This document shows positions 15,100 through 23,529 of a stretch of DNA of 38,746 nt, piece after piece. The translations under genes and the position numbers were made by a program. The notes beneath the pieces were generated by a model. That model saw nothing but the letters and a program-made list of their open reading frames with translations. It did no database searches and was not told the DNA's origin. Source of the DNA: Deltaproteobacteria bacterium (GTDB taxonomy: Bacteria; Myxococcota_A; UBA9160; UBA4427); contig JAFDDH010000011.1 in the NCBI GenBank assembly GCA_019310975.1, positions 1 through 38,746 on the forward strand. The letters are read 5' to 3'. The stretch's first letter is position 1; every line of letters begins with the position of its first letter.

Positions 15100-15654
15100 A
15101 TTTGGCGAGTAGGCCGGCAGCTGCTCCATCACCTCCGCGAGCCGCGGGGCATCGCGGTCCTTGGCGGAGAGCAGTGGCTCCAGGATGGGCCAGGGGATCG
15201 CCAGCTCCGGGTCGTTCCACAGGATCGCGAGCTCGCTCGTCGGGTCGTAGAAGTCCGTGCATTTGTACTCGAATTCGGCCGTCTCGCTGGTGACCAGGAA
15301 GCCGTGTGCGAGTCCCGGCGGCAGGTAGAGCTGCAGCTGGCTCTCGGCACTGAGCTCGACGGCGACATGCCGACCGAAGGTGGGCGAGCCGCGGCGCACG
15401 TCCACGGCGACGTCCCAGACCGAGCCCCGGATGGCGCGGACCAGCTTGCCCTGGGGCCTCGCCAGCTGCATGTGCAGGCCGCGCAGGGTGCCCTTGGCCG
15501 AGCAGGAGTGGTTGTCCTGCACGAAGAGGCGATCGATGCCGCCGTCGGCGTATTTCCGCTGGTGGTAGGACTCGAGGAAGAAGCCGCGCTCGTCGCGGTG
15601 CATATCGGGCTCGACCAGAACGACGCCGGAAATCTCCGTCTTCCTGAACTTCAC
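15097..15654 (-). CDS. rfbC: dTDP-4-dehydrorhamnose 3,5-epimerase
   Basis: A 185-residue cupin-type epimerase, the usual RfbC length. Motifs are [17 protein letters not shown] (substrate entry), [21 protein letters not shown] with catalytic His61, [19 protein letters not shown], and [30 protein letters not shown]. It converts dTDP-4-keto-6-deoxyglucose to dTDP-4-keto-L-rhamnose for surface polysaccharide. The start is GTG at 15654, overlapping the rfbA stop by four bases (GTGA), so the two are translationally coupled. rfbB (4,6-dehydratase) and rfbD (reductase), the other steps, are not in this window. Confidence 0.92.
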   Translation of the reverse strand: MKFRKTEISGVVLVEPDMHRDERGFFLESYHQRKYADGGIDRLFVQDNHSCSAKGTLRGLHMQLARPQGKLVRAIRGSVWDVAVDVRRGSPTFGRHVAVELSAESQLQLYLPPGLAHGFLVTSETAEFEYKCTDFYDPTSELAILWNDPELAIPWPILEPLLSAKDRDAPRLAEVMEQLPAYSPN

Positions 15655-16532
15655 GCCCCTCGCCGCTCCTCGCGGGCGAGCTGCAGGAGATACTCGCCGT
15701 AGCTGTTCTTCTTCATGCTTTCTCCGATTCTCACCAGCGCGGCCACGTCGATCCAGCCGTTCCCGTAGGCGATCTCCTCGAGGCACGCGACTTTCAGGCC
15801 CTGCCGCTGCTGGATCGCCTGGATGAAGCTCGACGCCTGCTGGAGCGACTCGTGGGTGCCGGTGTCGAGCCAGGCGACGCCGCGTCCGAGCAGCTCGACG
15901 TGGAGCTCCTCGCGCTCCAGGTAGGCGAGGTTGACGTCGGTGATTTCGAGCTCGCCGCGATCCGAGGGCGTGAGGGATTTGCAGATCTCCACGACCTGAT
16001 CGTCGTAGAAGTAGAGACCCGTGACCGCCTGGTTGGAGCGCGGTTGGGTGGGCTTCTCCTGGATGTCCACGGCGCGGCCGTCGGCGTCGAAGCTCACCAC
16101 GCCGTAGCGCTCGGGGTCCGCGACCCGATAACCGAAGACCGTGGCACCGTGCTTGCGGTCGGCGGCCCGGGTGAGCGATTCGCTGAGCCCGCGTCCATAG
16201 AAGATGTTGTCGCCGAGAGCGAGGGCCACGGGATCGCCGCCGATGAACTCCTCGCCGATCACAAAGGCCTGGGCGATGCCATCGGGGCTCGCCTGCACCG
16301 CGTACTCGATGGAGATTCCCAGCCGTGAGCCGTCCCCGAGCAAGCGCTGGAAGCTCGCCTGGTCGTGTGGCGTGGAGATGAGCAGGACTTCCCTGACCCC
16401 CGCCAGCATCAACGTGGAGAGCGGGTAGTAGATCATCGGCTTGTCGTAGATCGGGAGTAGCTGCTTGCTGACTGCCAGCGTGATGGGATAGAGGCGGGTG
16501 CCGGAGCCGCCCGCCAATAGGATTCCCTTCAT
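15651..16532 (-). CDS. rfbA: Glucose-1-phosphate thymidylyltransferase
   Basis: A 293-residue nucleotidyltransferase of typical RfbA/RmlA length. It begins [20 protein letters not shown] with the GxGTRL nucleotide loop, followed by [20 protein letters not shown], the conserved Lys/Tyr block, LGDNIFYG and [19 protein letters not shown]. It makes dTDP-glucose from dTTP and glucose-1-phosphate, the first step to dTDP-L-rhamnose. It overlaps rfbC by four bases. The start at 16532 fits the invariant N-terminus. Confidence 0.93.
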   Translation of the reverse strand: MKGILLAGGSGTRLYPITLAVSKQLLPIYDKPMIYYPLSTLMLAGVREVLLISTPHDQASFQRLLGDGSRLGISIEYAVQASPDGIAQAFVIGEEFIGGDPVALALGDNIFYGRGLSESLTRAADRKHGATVFGYRVADPERYGVVSFDADGRAVDIQEKPTQPRSNQAVTGLYFYDDQVVEICKSLTPSDRGELEITDVNLAYLEREELHVELLGRGVAWLDTGTHESLQQASSFIQAIQQRQGLKVACLEEIAYGNGWIDVAALVRIGESMKKNSYGEYLLQLAREERRGA

Positions 16533-16629
16533 CGACCACCCCGTGCAATCGCCCGCATCACGTGTCTTCCACAGCCATCCATTCCAAGATGGCCGAAGAT
16601 GCTACGACATTCGCATTCGCATGTCGCCT

Positions 16630-16644
16630 CGTGCCGGTGGCACG
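16630..16644. terminator. Small hairpin downstream of top6A
   Basis: CGTGCC-GGT-GGCACG is a perfect 6-bp stem, 12 bases past the end of top6A on the minus strand and upstream of rfbA. No T-run follows. It is a weak terminator candidate. Confidence 0.3.
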
Positions 16645-16655
16645 ATGACGGCAGA

Positions 16656-17984
16656 TCAAGGCAGGAATTGATCGACACGACGCAGCTTTGCTGGCAAGTA
16701 CTCGTCCATCACGTAGTTCAGGCCCCACATCGCCAACGCCTGTTGCTCGGCGCGCACTCCCATGGAAATCAGCTGCTCGATGGCCTTCCTCCACGACGCG
16801 TGACTCTGGAAGAAGGGATCGTTCTTGAGCGCGTCCTTGGCACGCTTGATATCGACCTCCTGCAGTGGATGAGTGGGTAGCTCGTAGTCGATGATGTCCT
16901 GCGGTGTCACGCCGAGGTAGCGAGCGTTCGGCACGCTGAAGAACTGCGAGACGTGCGCGGCGTTGCCCGAGCCAACCTTGAGGGTGCGGTAGATATTCGA
17001 GAATCCGTAGGGGTCGCAGTCCACGAAGGCATAGACGGGCAGCTTGCAATCGTCGGAGAGCTTGCGGATGAAGCGCCGTGTGGATCGTGTTGGGACGCCC
17101 GCGAGGGAGACGAGGATGCAGTTGCGGCTCTGCCAGAATTTATGGCTCTGCAGGCGCTGGAAGACGCCGCCGGTCTCGATGGCGAGGACGAATTTCGCCT
17201 TGGTTTCGAAGGAGAGGTGCTCCACCGTCGACGGGATCGAGTAGGCGCCGGATCCGAAGCGCGTACAATCGATGCGCTCGACGTGCCCCGTCTCGAGATC
17301 TGGATCGAGCACCGTCAGCCTGCCCGCCACCGCGCCGCCATGCTCGTCGGGTACGAAGCGCAGCTGCTCACGAGACACGCCGCCCATCGAGAACATCGCC
17401 TCGATGTCGTCCATCACCGTGTCGGACTCGCTCTGCTCATCGAACTTCGCTGCATCCCAATTCTTGCTCTGATAGTAGGCATCGCGTTTGGTTGCGAAGT
17501 CGTTGGTCTCCACCAGCTGCTTCGAGAGGCCCATGAGCCGCAGCGTCTGAGCGAATCCGCGCACGGTGTTGACCGTCAGGGTGCGGGTCTTCCTCTGCTT
17601 CCCGATCTCGAAATAGCCCTTCTTCTTCGAGTAGGAGACGTTGCTGAGCGAGCGGATCGGGAAGGTGAGATCCGGCTTGCGCTTCTTCAGGATGTCGTCG
17701 CGGATCCCCTCGGCGGTCCTTGCGATGAGATTCACGGTCGCGCGATCGCCGGCCCGCTTGGGACGCGCCGTGCTCGTTCGCTTGGCTGCCTTCTTCTTGC
17801 CCGCCCGCTCTGCGGCCGCCTTCTTGCGCGTGGCCGGCCTCTTCTTCCCAGCCCGCTTCTTGCCGGCGCCCGCCCGCTTGGCGGCCGTCCTGCGTGCGCT
17901 CTTCTTTCTGCCGCCGGCCTGCTTTGCCGCCTTCTTCTTGGTGGCCTTCCTCTTGGTCTTCCTCTTGGCTTTCTTCGCCGCCAT
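16656..17984 (-). CDS. top6A: DNA topoisomerase VI subunit A (Spo11-like) with histone H1-like tail
   Basis: A 442-residue protein. Residues about 85-442 are the Topo VI A/Spo11 core: a winged-helix domain with ATKRDAYYQSKNW, holding the cleaving tyrosine (Tyr170/171), and a Toprim domain with Glu270 (LAIETGGVF) and Asp322/Asp324 (FVDCDPYGFSNI). It makes the transient double-strand break of this type IIB topoisomerase, together with subunit B. Residues 1-80 are an added tail of Lys, Arg and Ala in KKA/KR repeats, like histone H1 or HC1. The tail is really translated: ATG 17984 has GGAGGAGAG a few bases upstream, and no internal start is as good. The gene follows top6B by 20 bases. Topo VI is typical of archaea and plants and sporadic in bacteria. 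Confidence 0.93.
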   Translation of the reverse strand: MAAKKAKRKTKRKATKKKAAKQAGGRKKSARRTAAKRAGAGKKRAGKKRPATRKKAAAERAGKKKAAKRTSTARPKRAGDRATVNLIARTAEGIRDDILKKRKPDLTFPIRSLSNVSYSKKKGYFEIGKQRKTRTLTVNTVRGFAQTLRLMGLSKQLVETNDFATKRDAYYQSKNWDAAKFDEQSESDTVMDDIEAMFSMGGVSREQLRFVPDEHGGAVAGRLTVLDPDLETGHVERIDCTRFGSGAYSIPSTVEHLSFETKAKFVLAIETGGVFQRLQSHKFWQSRNCILVSLAGVPTRSTRRFIRKLSDDCKLPVYAFVDCDPYGFSNIYRTLKVGSGNAAHVSQFFSVPNARYLGVTPQDIIDYELPTHPLQEVDIKRAKDALKNDPFFQSHASWRKAIEQLISMGVRAEQQALAMWGLNYVMDEYLPAKLRRVDQFLP

Positions 17985-18004
17985 GCGTCTCTCCTCCGTC
18001 GTCG

Positions 18005-19777
18005 TCAGAGCTTGCGGCTGCGCTCGAGTACGTCGGTCAGATTGGACGTGAGCTTTGCGGTCTCGCGTTCGCCGAGGCCGAGAATCTCCTGGATCCCGAT
18101 CGCCACCTGCGGGATGTACTTCTCGATATAGGCGGCCTTCTTGATCTCGTCCGCCTCACGTTGCCGCCTGCGCACGAAGGTGGTCATCTGCCGCCCGCAC
18201 TCCTGCAACGCGAAGCGGAACTCCTTGATGATCTCCGGATAGTGGGCCACGGCCTCCTTGCTCTCGGAGGTGAAGGGCACCCACACACTGGCGATATGGG
18301 CCATGATGAGGAGCGGCCCCAAAGGCAGTGCGCCGCGAGGATGCTGTAGCAGGTACGATTTCCAGTTTGTCGTCGAGACAGCACGCGTCATCGCGCACGC
18401 ACCCTGCTGATACTGCAAGGGTACGCGGTTCGCGTAGCGATAGAGCGTGACACTGTCCTCGACTTTCATATTTCCCCCATAGGCCAGGCCCACTTCGACC
18501 AGGAAGGGGTTGCCGCGATAGACGGTGGGCCGCCGCGTCACGGATACGTAGTAGTCTGCCGCGACCTCGGCCTTCATGGCGGCTCGGATCAGGCTCTCTC
18601 CGATCGGCGCGATGCAATCCGTTGGCGGGCTCATGATCTTGGTGGCCTGGATGGCCCTGTAGATGGCGTCCGCTTCGTCGCGCTTGACCTCCGAGGGGCG
18701 CCGCTTGCTCGAGACCCCGGCCCTCTCGCAGATCTGGTTGGCGACACGGGCCGACACACGCGAGAAGTCACTCTTCAGACACGCGGAGAGATGACGTGAC
18801 CTGGTGTCTCGGAACATCTGCATCAGCACACCGAGCTCTACGCCATAGGGATGTGGCTGGATCTCGGCCGTGCGGGCCGGCAGCTCCGTGGTGACACGCG
18901 GGAAGACGTGCTCGGCTCCGTGCTCTTCGGCAACCGGCGGTACGTAGGTGATCTGCGCGTGGGGATTGGCCAGCGAGATCTGGCGCACGTAGCTGTCCAC
19001 CGAGTGCTGTCCGCCGCGATAGTTGCCTTCGAGCTCGATCTCGACGCGCGTACCGTGGTCCTTCTCCCACTGCACGACGTGGTCCTTCTTGACCTGTGGA
19101 CGATTCGTCTTGGTGTCGATCACCAGCTCGAAGCGGTGGGCATCCTTCCTCTTTCCGATGCGCGTGCGAATCTCGACCGGCTTGCCTGTGGTGAGCAGCC
19201 CGTACATGCCTGCGGCACTGATTCCGATGCCCTGCTGGCCGCGGCTCTGTCGCAGGCGGTGAAACTTCGAGCCGTAGAGAAGGCGGCCGAAGATCTTGGG
19301 AACCTGGCTGCGCACGATGCCGGGTCCGTTGTCCTCGATGGCGACCCGGTAGCGCGCGTCGCTCACCTCGGTGATCTCGACCCGGATATCGGGCACGATG
19401 CCCGCCTCCTCACACGCGTCGAGGGCGTTGTCGACGCCCTCCTTGACGGTGGTGAGCAGAGCCTTGGAGGGATTGTCGAAGCCGAGCAGGTGGCGATTCT
19501 TGGCGAAGAACTCGGAGACCGAGATATCACGCTGCTTCGTGGCCATTTCGGCCGCGCTGGAGGGCGGCGCATTGGCAGCGGATCTGCGCGCGGTAGCCGG
19601 TGTGCGTGAGCGGCCGCGCCGCTTCGCGCTCTTGCGGCCGGCGGTCTTCTTGGGGCGTGCGGGCTGCTTCCTTCTCGCCGCCTTGCTCTTGGATCCGGCC
19701 TGCTTGCGGCGGCCCGCCTGCTTCTGCTTCTGCTTCTTTTTTGCAGCCGACTTCTTGCCGCGCCTCGCCCCGGCCAT
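18005..19777 (-). CDS. top6B: DNA topoisomerase VI subunit B (GHKL ATPase) with basic tail
   Basis: A 590-residue protein. From about residue 79 ([18 protein letters not shown]) it is a canonical Topo VI B: GHKL ATP site [12 protein letters not shown] (Asn117), EDNGPGI (148-154) and [15 protein letters not shown] (179-193); a H2TH insert around [19 protein letters not shown] (342-360); and a transducer domain with the switch lysine in [11 protein letters not shown] (Lys507). ATP binding closes the dimer and drives strand passage. Residues 1-75 form a Lys/Arg/Ala-rich tail unlike archaeal Top6B. ATG 19777 has only a G-run upstream, and the canonical start Met78 has no Shine-Dalgarno site, so the tail is probably translated, as in top6A. 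First of the two subunit genes, 20 bases before top6A. Confidence 0.93.
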   Translation of the reverse strand: MAGARRGKKSAAKKKQKQKQAGRRKQAGSKSKAARRKQPARPKKTAGRKSAKRRGRSRTPATARRSAANAPPSSAAEMATKQRDISVSEFFAKNRHLLGFDNPSKALLTTVKEGVDNALDACEEAGIVPDIRVEITEVSDARYRVAIEDNGPGIVRSQVPKIFGRLLYGSKFHRLRQSRGQQGIGISAAGMYGLLTTGKPVEIRTRIGKRKDAHRFELVIDTKTNRPQVKKDHVVQWEKDHGTRVEIELEGNYRGGQHSVDSYVRQISLANPHAQITYVPPVAEEHGAEHVFPRVTTELPARTAEIQPHPYGVELGVLMQMFRDTRSRHLSACLKSDFSRVSARVANQICERAGVSSKRRPSEVKRDEADAIYRAIQATKIMSPPTDCIAPIGESLIRAAMKAEVAADYYVSVTRRPTVYRGNPFLVEVGLAYGGNMKVEDSVTLYRYANRVPLQYQQGACAMTRAVSTTNWKSYLLQHPRGALPLGPLLIMAHIASVWVPFTSESKEAVAHYPEIIKEFRFALQECGRQMTTFVRRRQREADEIKKAAYIEKYIPQVAIGIQEILGLGERETAKLTSNLTDVLERSRKL

Positions 19778-19860
19778 GGATCACGCCCCCCAGCGGAGTC
19801 CGCTCGCAGGGATGATCCACGGTGATGCGCGCGGGTCAATCGGCCGGGGGGGCTGGACTC

Positions 19861-19888
19861 GGGCCGACGCGCGCAGGCGCGTCGGCCC
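19861..19888. other. Strong 12-bp hairpin between the 105-residue gene and top6B
   Basis: GGGCCGACGCGC-GCAG-GCGCGTCGGCCC is a perfect 12-bp stem with a 4-base loop. It lies 22 bases past the stop of the small upstream gene and about 85 bases before the top6B start, read on the minus strand. No T-run follows. It could be an attenuator or RNA-processing site that lowers top6AB expression relative to the small gene, or a partial terminator. Confidence 0.5.
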
Positions 19889-19910
19889 GGTGCAGTACTG
19901 GCGCCTGCGA

Positions 19911-20228
19911 TCAGCCCGGAATCGCGACCTCTACGCTCTCGATCCCGAATGCCTCGATCGGCTCGTCACGGAAGTTGCCGCAGAGCCGGACACGTCCGGA
20001 TGCCAGCATGTGCAGCACCGTGGCGACGACCTCGCGGTCGTCATCGGTCACCTCGGTAATGGCCTCGACGAGCTCGAGCAGCGTGTAGTCGTGACATGCC
20101 GATCGGCCGGAGCAGCGGGCGTCTTCTCCACTCCGCAGTGGGAAGAGCCGCAGATCGCGCTGCTCGGTGGTCTCCACCAGGTGCTTGGCCCGGTAGTACT
20201 CGATGGGAACGTTCGTGGCGGCACTCAT
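19911..20228 (-). CDS. Small hypothetical protein upstream of top6B
   Basis: A 105-residue protein whose ATG at 20228 follows a strong Shine-Dalgarno site (GGGGAGGA). It begins NVPIEYYRAKHLVETTEQRD, has a Cys pair region (DARCSGRSACHDYT), then TLLELVEAITEVTDDDREVV, ATVLHMLASGRVRLCGNFRD and a C-terminal beta-type end (GIESVEVAIPG). The middle part looks like a compact helical or winged-helix fold. I recognise no family. It is transcribed with top6B-top6A in the same direction, separated by 133 bases containing a strong hairpin, so it may be co-transcribed. A role with Topo VI is suggested only by position. Confidence 0.65.
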   Translation of the reverse strand: MSAATNVPIEYYRAKHLVETTEQRDLRLFPLRSGEDARCSGRSACHDYTLLELVEAITEVTDDDREVVATVLHMLASGRVRLCGNFRDEPIEAFGIESVEVAIPG

Positions 20229-20437
20229 TCGTCGTCCTCCCCTCTCACTCCCTCAGGCCCGTATCGGACTGCATCAAGCGTGCCTAAAGTTCTTGGCGTC
20301 CTGGGTCCTCTGAGAACCTGCATGAATCCAGATACTTGTGTGATTCTTGGCGAGCGGCGTGGCCCCCGGGTCACTTCTGGGGTGACAAATTTGGGACGCA
20401 GGGTGTCTGAATTCGGACGGACCTGCAGCGAGCGGAT

Positions 20438-21949
20438 TCAGGGTGGATTCCCGGCACCGGGCTCCGCTCGGTAGCTGAGGGCCTCCGCGACGTCGGGAGC
20501 CCCCACACCTGTGTGCCCGGCGAGGTCGGCAATGGTCCGCGCCACCCGCCAGATTCGCCGCGCCGCCCGGGCCGAGAGCCCCAGGCGGTCGACCGCCCGT
20601 CCCAGCAGCGCCCGGGCCTCATCCGAGGGCAGGAGCACCGCGTCCAGCCCCGGGTCGGATAGTCGGGCGTTGCAGACCCCCGCGCGCGCCCGCTGCAGTG
20701 CGCGCGCCCGGGCGATGCGCGCGCGCAGCGGGGTGCTGGTCTCCCCGTCCCGAGGGCCCTCGAGCCTCTGCCACGTCTGGGCGGGCACCCACACGTGTAG
20801 GTCGATGCGGTCGAGCAACGGCCCGGAGATGCGCTGTCGGTAGCGCTCGATCTGTGCCAGCTCGCAGCGGCAGTCGCGCAGGGCGCTCCGGTACCAGCCG
20901 CAGGGACACGGATTGGCCGCGGCCACGAGCATGAAGTCGGCGGGAAAGCGGCACGAGATGCCGGCGCGCGCGAGCTGCACGGCGCGCTCCTCGAGTACCT
21001 GACGCAGTGCCTCGCGGATGCGCCGCTCGAACTCGGGCAGCTCGTCGAGAAAGAGCACGCCACAATGCGCGAGCGAGGCCTCACCCGGTCGCAGCGGTGA
21101 TCCCCCGCCCAGCAATCCCGCCGGAGTCGCGCTGTGGTGCGGGGCGCGGAAGGGGCGCTTCCAGACCACAGCATTCTGGTCGCCGAGCATGCCCGCGGCG
21201 CTGTGGATGCGCGTGGCCGCCAGCCGCTCGTCGGGATCGAGCGGTGGCAGCAGGCCCGGCAGCCGGCGCGCGAGCATGCTCTTGCCCGATCCGGGTGGGC
21301 CCTGGAGGAGCAGTCCGTGCCCCCCCGCTGCCGCGATCTCGAGCGCACGCTTGGCACCCTCCTGCCCGCGTACGTCAGCGATGCAGAGCTCGTCGGGATC
21401 GGGTGCGGGGTCGTCCGGTGGCTGCGCGACGACGAGTCGATCCGTGCCGCGCAGATGGGCCAGCACGGCTGCCAGATCGGGCGCAGCCAGCACCTCCACG
21501 TCGGGTGCCAGCGCCGCTGTGCCAGCGCCGCTCTCCGGCACGACTACGCACGTGCAGCCCGCGGCGCGCGCGGCCATCACCATCGCGAGCGTGCCGCGCA
21601 CGGGACGCAAGCGCCCGTCCAGCGCCAGCTCACCCAAGAACGCCGTGGCCGGACACGCCTCATCCACGAGGGCGCCGTGGGCCTGCAGCACGCCCACCGC
21701 GATGGCCAGGTCGAGCCCGGCGCCGCCCTTGCGCAGGCCGGCCGGCGCCAGGTTCACGGTCACGCGCGCCTGTGGAAAACGTTCGCCGACCGCCGCGATG
21801 GCGGCGCGCACACGCGCCGCACTCTCCCGCACCGAGGCCTCGGGCAGACCCACGATATCGATCCGGGGCAGCTGCGAGCTGATCCGGACCTCGACTTCTA
21901 CCACCGCACCGTCGATTCCGACCAGGGCGGCCCCCATTACACGCGACAT
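20438..21949 (-). CDS. comM: YifB/ComM-family Mg chelatase-like AAA+ ATPase
   Basis: A 503-residue protein, the normal ComM length, starting MSRVMGAALVGIDG at ATG 21949. Residues 1-170 are the ComM N-terminal domain (LPRIDIVGLPEASVRESAAR, VNLAPAGLRKGGAGLDLAIA, FLGELALDGRLRPV). The AAA+ domain follows with Walker A LLLQGPPGSGKSML (213-226), HSAAGMLG, RPFRAPHHSAT and Walker B GVLFLDELPEF. A Cys cluster NPCPCGWYRSALRDCRC may bind zinc. ComM is a hexameric branch-migration helicase that helps integrate incoming DNA during natural transformation. It is upstream of the topoisomerase VI gene group on the same strand, about 210 bases away. Confidence 0.92.
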   Translation of the reverse strand: MSRVMGAALVGIDGAVVEVEVRISSQLPRIDIVGLPEASVRESAARVRAAIAAVGERFPQARVTVNLAPAGLRKGGAGLDLAIAVGVLQAHGALVDEACPATAFLGELALDGRLRPVRGTLAMVMAARAAGCTCVVVPESGAGTAALAPDVEVLAAPDLAAVLAHLRGTDRLVVAQPPDDPAPDPDELCIADVRGQEGAKRALEIAAAGGHGLLLQGPPGSGKSMLARRLPGLLPPLDPDERLAATRIHSAAGMLGDQNAVVWKRPFRAPHHSATPAGLLGGGSPLRPGEASLAHCGVLFLDELPEFERRIREALRQVLEERAVQLARAGISCRFPADFMLVAAANPCPCGWYRSALRDCRCELAQIERYRQRISGPLLDRIDLHVWVPAQTWQRLEGPRDGETSTPLRARIARARALQRARAGVCNARLSDPGLDAVLLPSDEARALLGRAVDRLGLSARAARRIWRVARTIADLAGHTGVGAPDVAEALSYRAEPGAGNPP

Positions 21950-22014
21950 GGCGCGAGTCTCCGCGGGACCGCGGCGGTTCGTACACGGGGTGGAATCCAA
22001 CAGGCTCGAGGCTG

Positions 22015-22050
22015 GGAGGACAGGATCCCCAGGGTGGGATCCTGCCCTCC
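22015..22050. other. Long hairpin upstream of comM
   Basis: CAGGATCCC (22021-22029) and GGGATCCTG (22036-22044) form a perfect 9-bp stem with a 6-base loop, extended after one mismatch by GGAGG (22015-22019) and CCTCC (22046-22050). It lies 65 bases upstream of the comM start and 180 upstream of the divergent lipoprotein gene. It could act in the comM 5' leader or be a palindromic repeat element. Confidence 0.5.
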
Positions 22051-22232
22051 ACCTTTGAAAAGCCCCGCGAGGAGCGGGCCTATCGAGCCGGAAGTGGTGG
22101 CGTTCTGGGCGAAGTGTCAAAGGATCTGGCTGAAATCGTTCGAATAGACAGGCGGGGCCGTATTCGCGGCCTCGCTGCCACGGGGTGTCGAGGGCGATAG
22201 CCTCGGAGCCGGGGCGAGAGGGGGTTCGAAAT

Positions 22233-23396
22233 ATGCGGCGCAGCGCGACCAGCCCGCGCGGGCGCGGTCGGCCGGGAGCCGGGCTCGTTCTGGCTTGCCT
22301 GGCTGCAGCGTGCAGTAGTCCGCCGCCTCCAGGGCCCGCACCGCCGCCGCCCGAGCGCGTGTCGGGCTTCGATGCCGAGCGGGCCTGGGGCGACGCGCGA
22401 CGAATCGCTTCCTACGGCTCGCTCGAGCCGGGCAGTCGCGGGGCTCGCAGGGCGCGATCGCACATTCGCAAGCAGCTCGTGAAGGCCGGTGTCACGGTCG
22501 ACGAGCTCGTCCTGCCCGGTCCGAAGACGGCGCTGCTCACCGTGACCGGCACATTGCAGGGCCAATCCAGCGACGTTCTTCTCGTGGTGACCGCGCTCGA
22601 AGCCAACCTCCCGGTGGGCGACGAGGCCGCTGCGCTCTCCGCTGCATCGGGACCGGCCGCCGTTCTCGAGATCGCGCGCGCGCTCGTCGATGCGAAGCGG
22701 CCGTACACCATTCGGCTCGCATTCGTTGAAGGGGACTCGGCGCCGAGCGAATCCCGCGACGGCGTATCAGCCGCCGAGCCATTCGCCGGCAGCCGGGCGC
22801 TGGCGACCTATCTGGCCGAGGCGGGTGATCTCGACCGCATTCGCATGGCGGTTTGGCTGACTGCGCCGGGCCGCGCCGATCTCCTCGTCGCCCGCGATCT
22901 GCGCTCGCATCGCGCCTACCGGGAGGTCTTCTGGGAGAGCGCGCTGGCGTTGGGCGAGACCCGGATTTTTGCTGACACCACTGAGTACACACGCGCCGGA
23001 ACGGGCCACGTGGTGTTTGCCGAGCGCGGCATGCGCCGCGTCGTCGCCATCTCACCGCGCAATCGGTCGCTTGATGTCGCCCTGCCGAGGGAGACCGGGC
23101 CCGATGACGAGCGGCGATCCCGCGAGAACATGGCGGCCGTGGGCCGGGTGACTCTGCGCTCTCTCGAGCAGGTGGGCGAGCGCCTGCAGCGCATCGATGG
23201 CTTTGCCCGCTCGCCTCTCTCGGAGCTGCCCGGCGAGCCGGAGCAGCCCGCAACGGCGTCGGACGAGGGTTCGTCCGAGACATTGCCCGCGCCGGGCGGT
23301 GGCCGGGGCGCTGCCGTGCCCGGGCCCTCGGAGCGTCGCTCGGCCGGCGAGTCCGCGCCGCCCGCCGCCGCGCCGGGAGAAGCGAGCGCAGACTGA
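22233..23396 (+). CDS. Lipoprotein resembling a degenerate M28 peptidase
   Basis: A 387-residue lipoprotein. ATG 22233 has GAGAGGGGG about 8 bases upstream. The signal peptide ends in the lipobox LAAAC (Cys27), followed by a Pro-rich linker. The body follows the M28/glutaminyl cyclase layout: GSLEPGSRGARRARSHIRKQ resembles the 'G.R..GS.......I...L...G' entry block, DVLLVVTALEA sits where the family has the zinc-binding 'GAHYD', ASGPAAVLEIARAL matches 'GSG.A.LLEIAR.L', and IRLAFVEGDSA matches 'I.FVFFDGEE'. The zinc-binding His and Asp are missing, so it is probably not a peptidase. The C-terminus is a low-complexity Pro/Ala/Gly/Glu tail. It faces away from comM and precedes the VWA gene. Confidence 0.65.
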   Translation: MRRSATSPRGRGRPGAGLVLACLAAACSSPPPPGPAPPPPERVSGFDAERAWGDARRIASYGSLEPGSRGARRARSHIRKQLVKAGVTVDELVLPGPKTALLTVTGTLQGQSSDVLLVVTALEANLPVGDEAAALSAASGPAAVLEIARALVDAKRPYTIRLAFVEGDSAPSESRDGVSAAEPFAGSRALATYLAEAGDLDRIRMAVWLTAPGRADLLVARDLRSHRAYREVFWESALALGETRIFADTTEYTRAGTGHVVFAERGMRRVVAISPRNRSLDVALPRETGPDDERRSRENMAAVGRVTLRSLEQVGERLQRIDGFARSPLSELPGEPEQPATASDEGSSETLPAPGGGRGAAVPGPSERRSAGESAPPAAAPGEASAD

Positions 23397-23529
23397 TCGC
23401 GCACCCGAGCGTCCCGGTGTTCTTCCGACCCCTCGACCCGGGCTCGTCTATCATGCGTCGCTCACGACCGGGCCGAAGGGTGTGGCCAGCTCGCGGCGCC
23501 GGGCACTCCGCCCAGCCGCGGTGGGGCGG

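Noticed and set aside
14825-15114. 13-base direct repeat TTGGCGAGTAGGC at 14825 and 15102 as attachment sites.
   Set aside because: Both copies lie at the coding ends of unrelated genes and no recombinase is near; chance similarity is more likely.
19540-19777. Top6B starting at its internal Met78, making the tail a misannotation.
   Set aside because: No ribosome site precedes that Met, and Top6A has the same type of tail behind a strong ribosome site. It remains possible and is listed as a refuting test.
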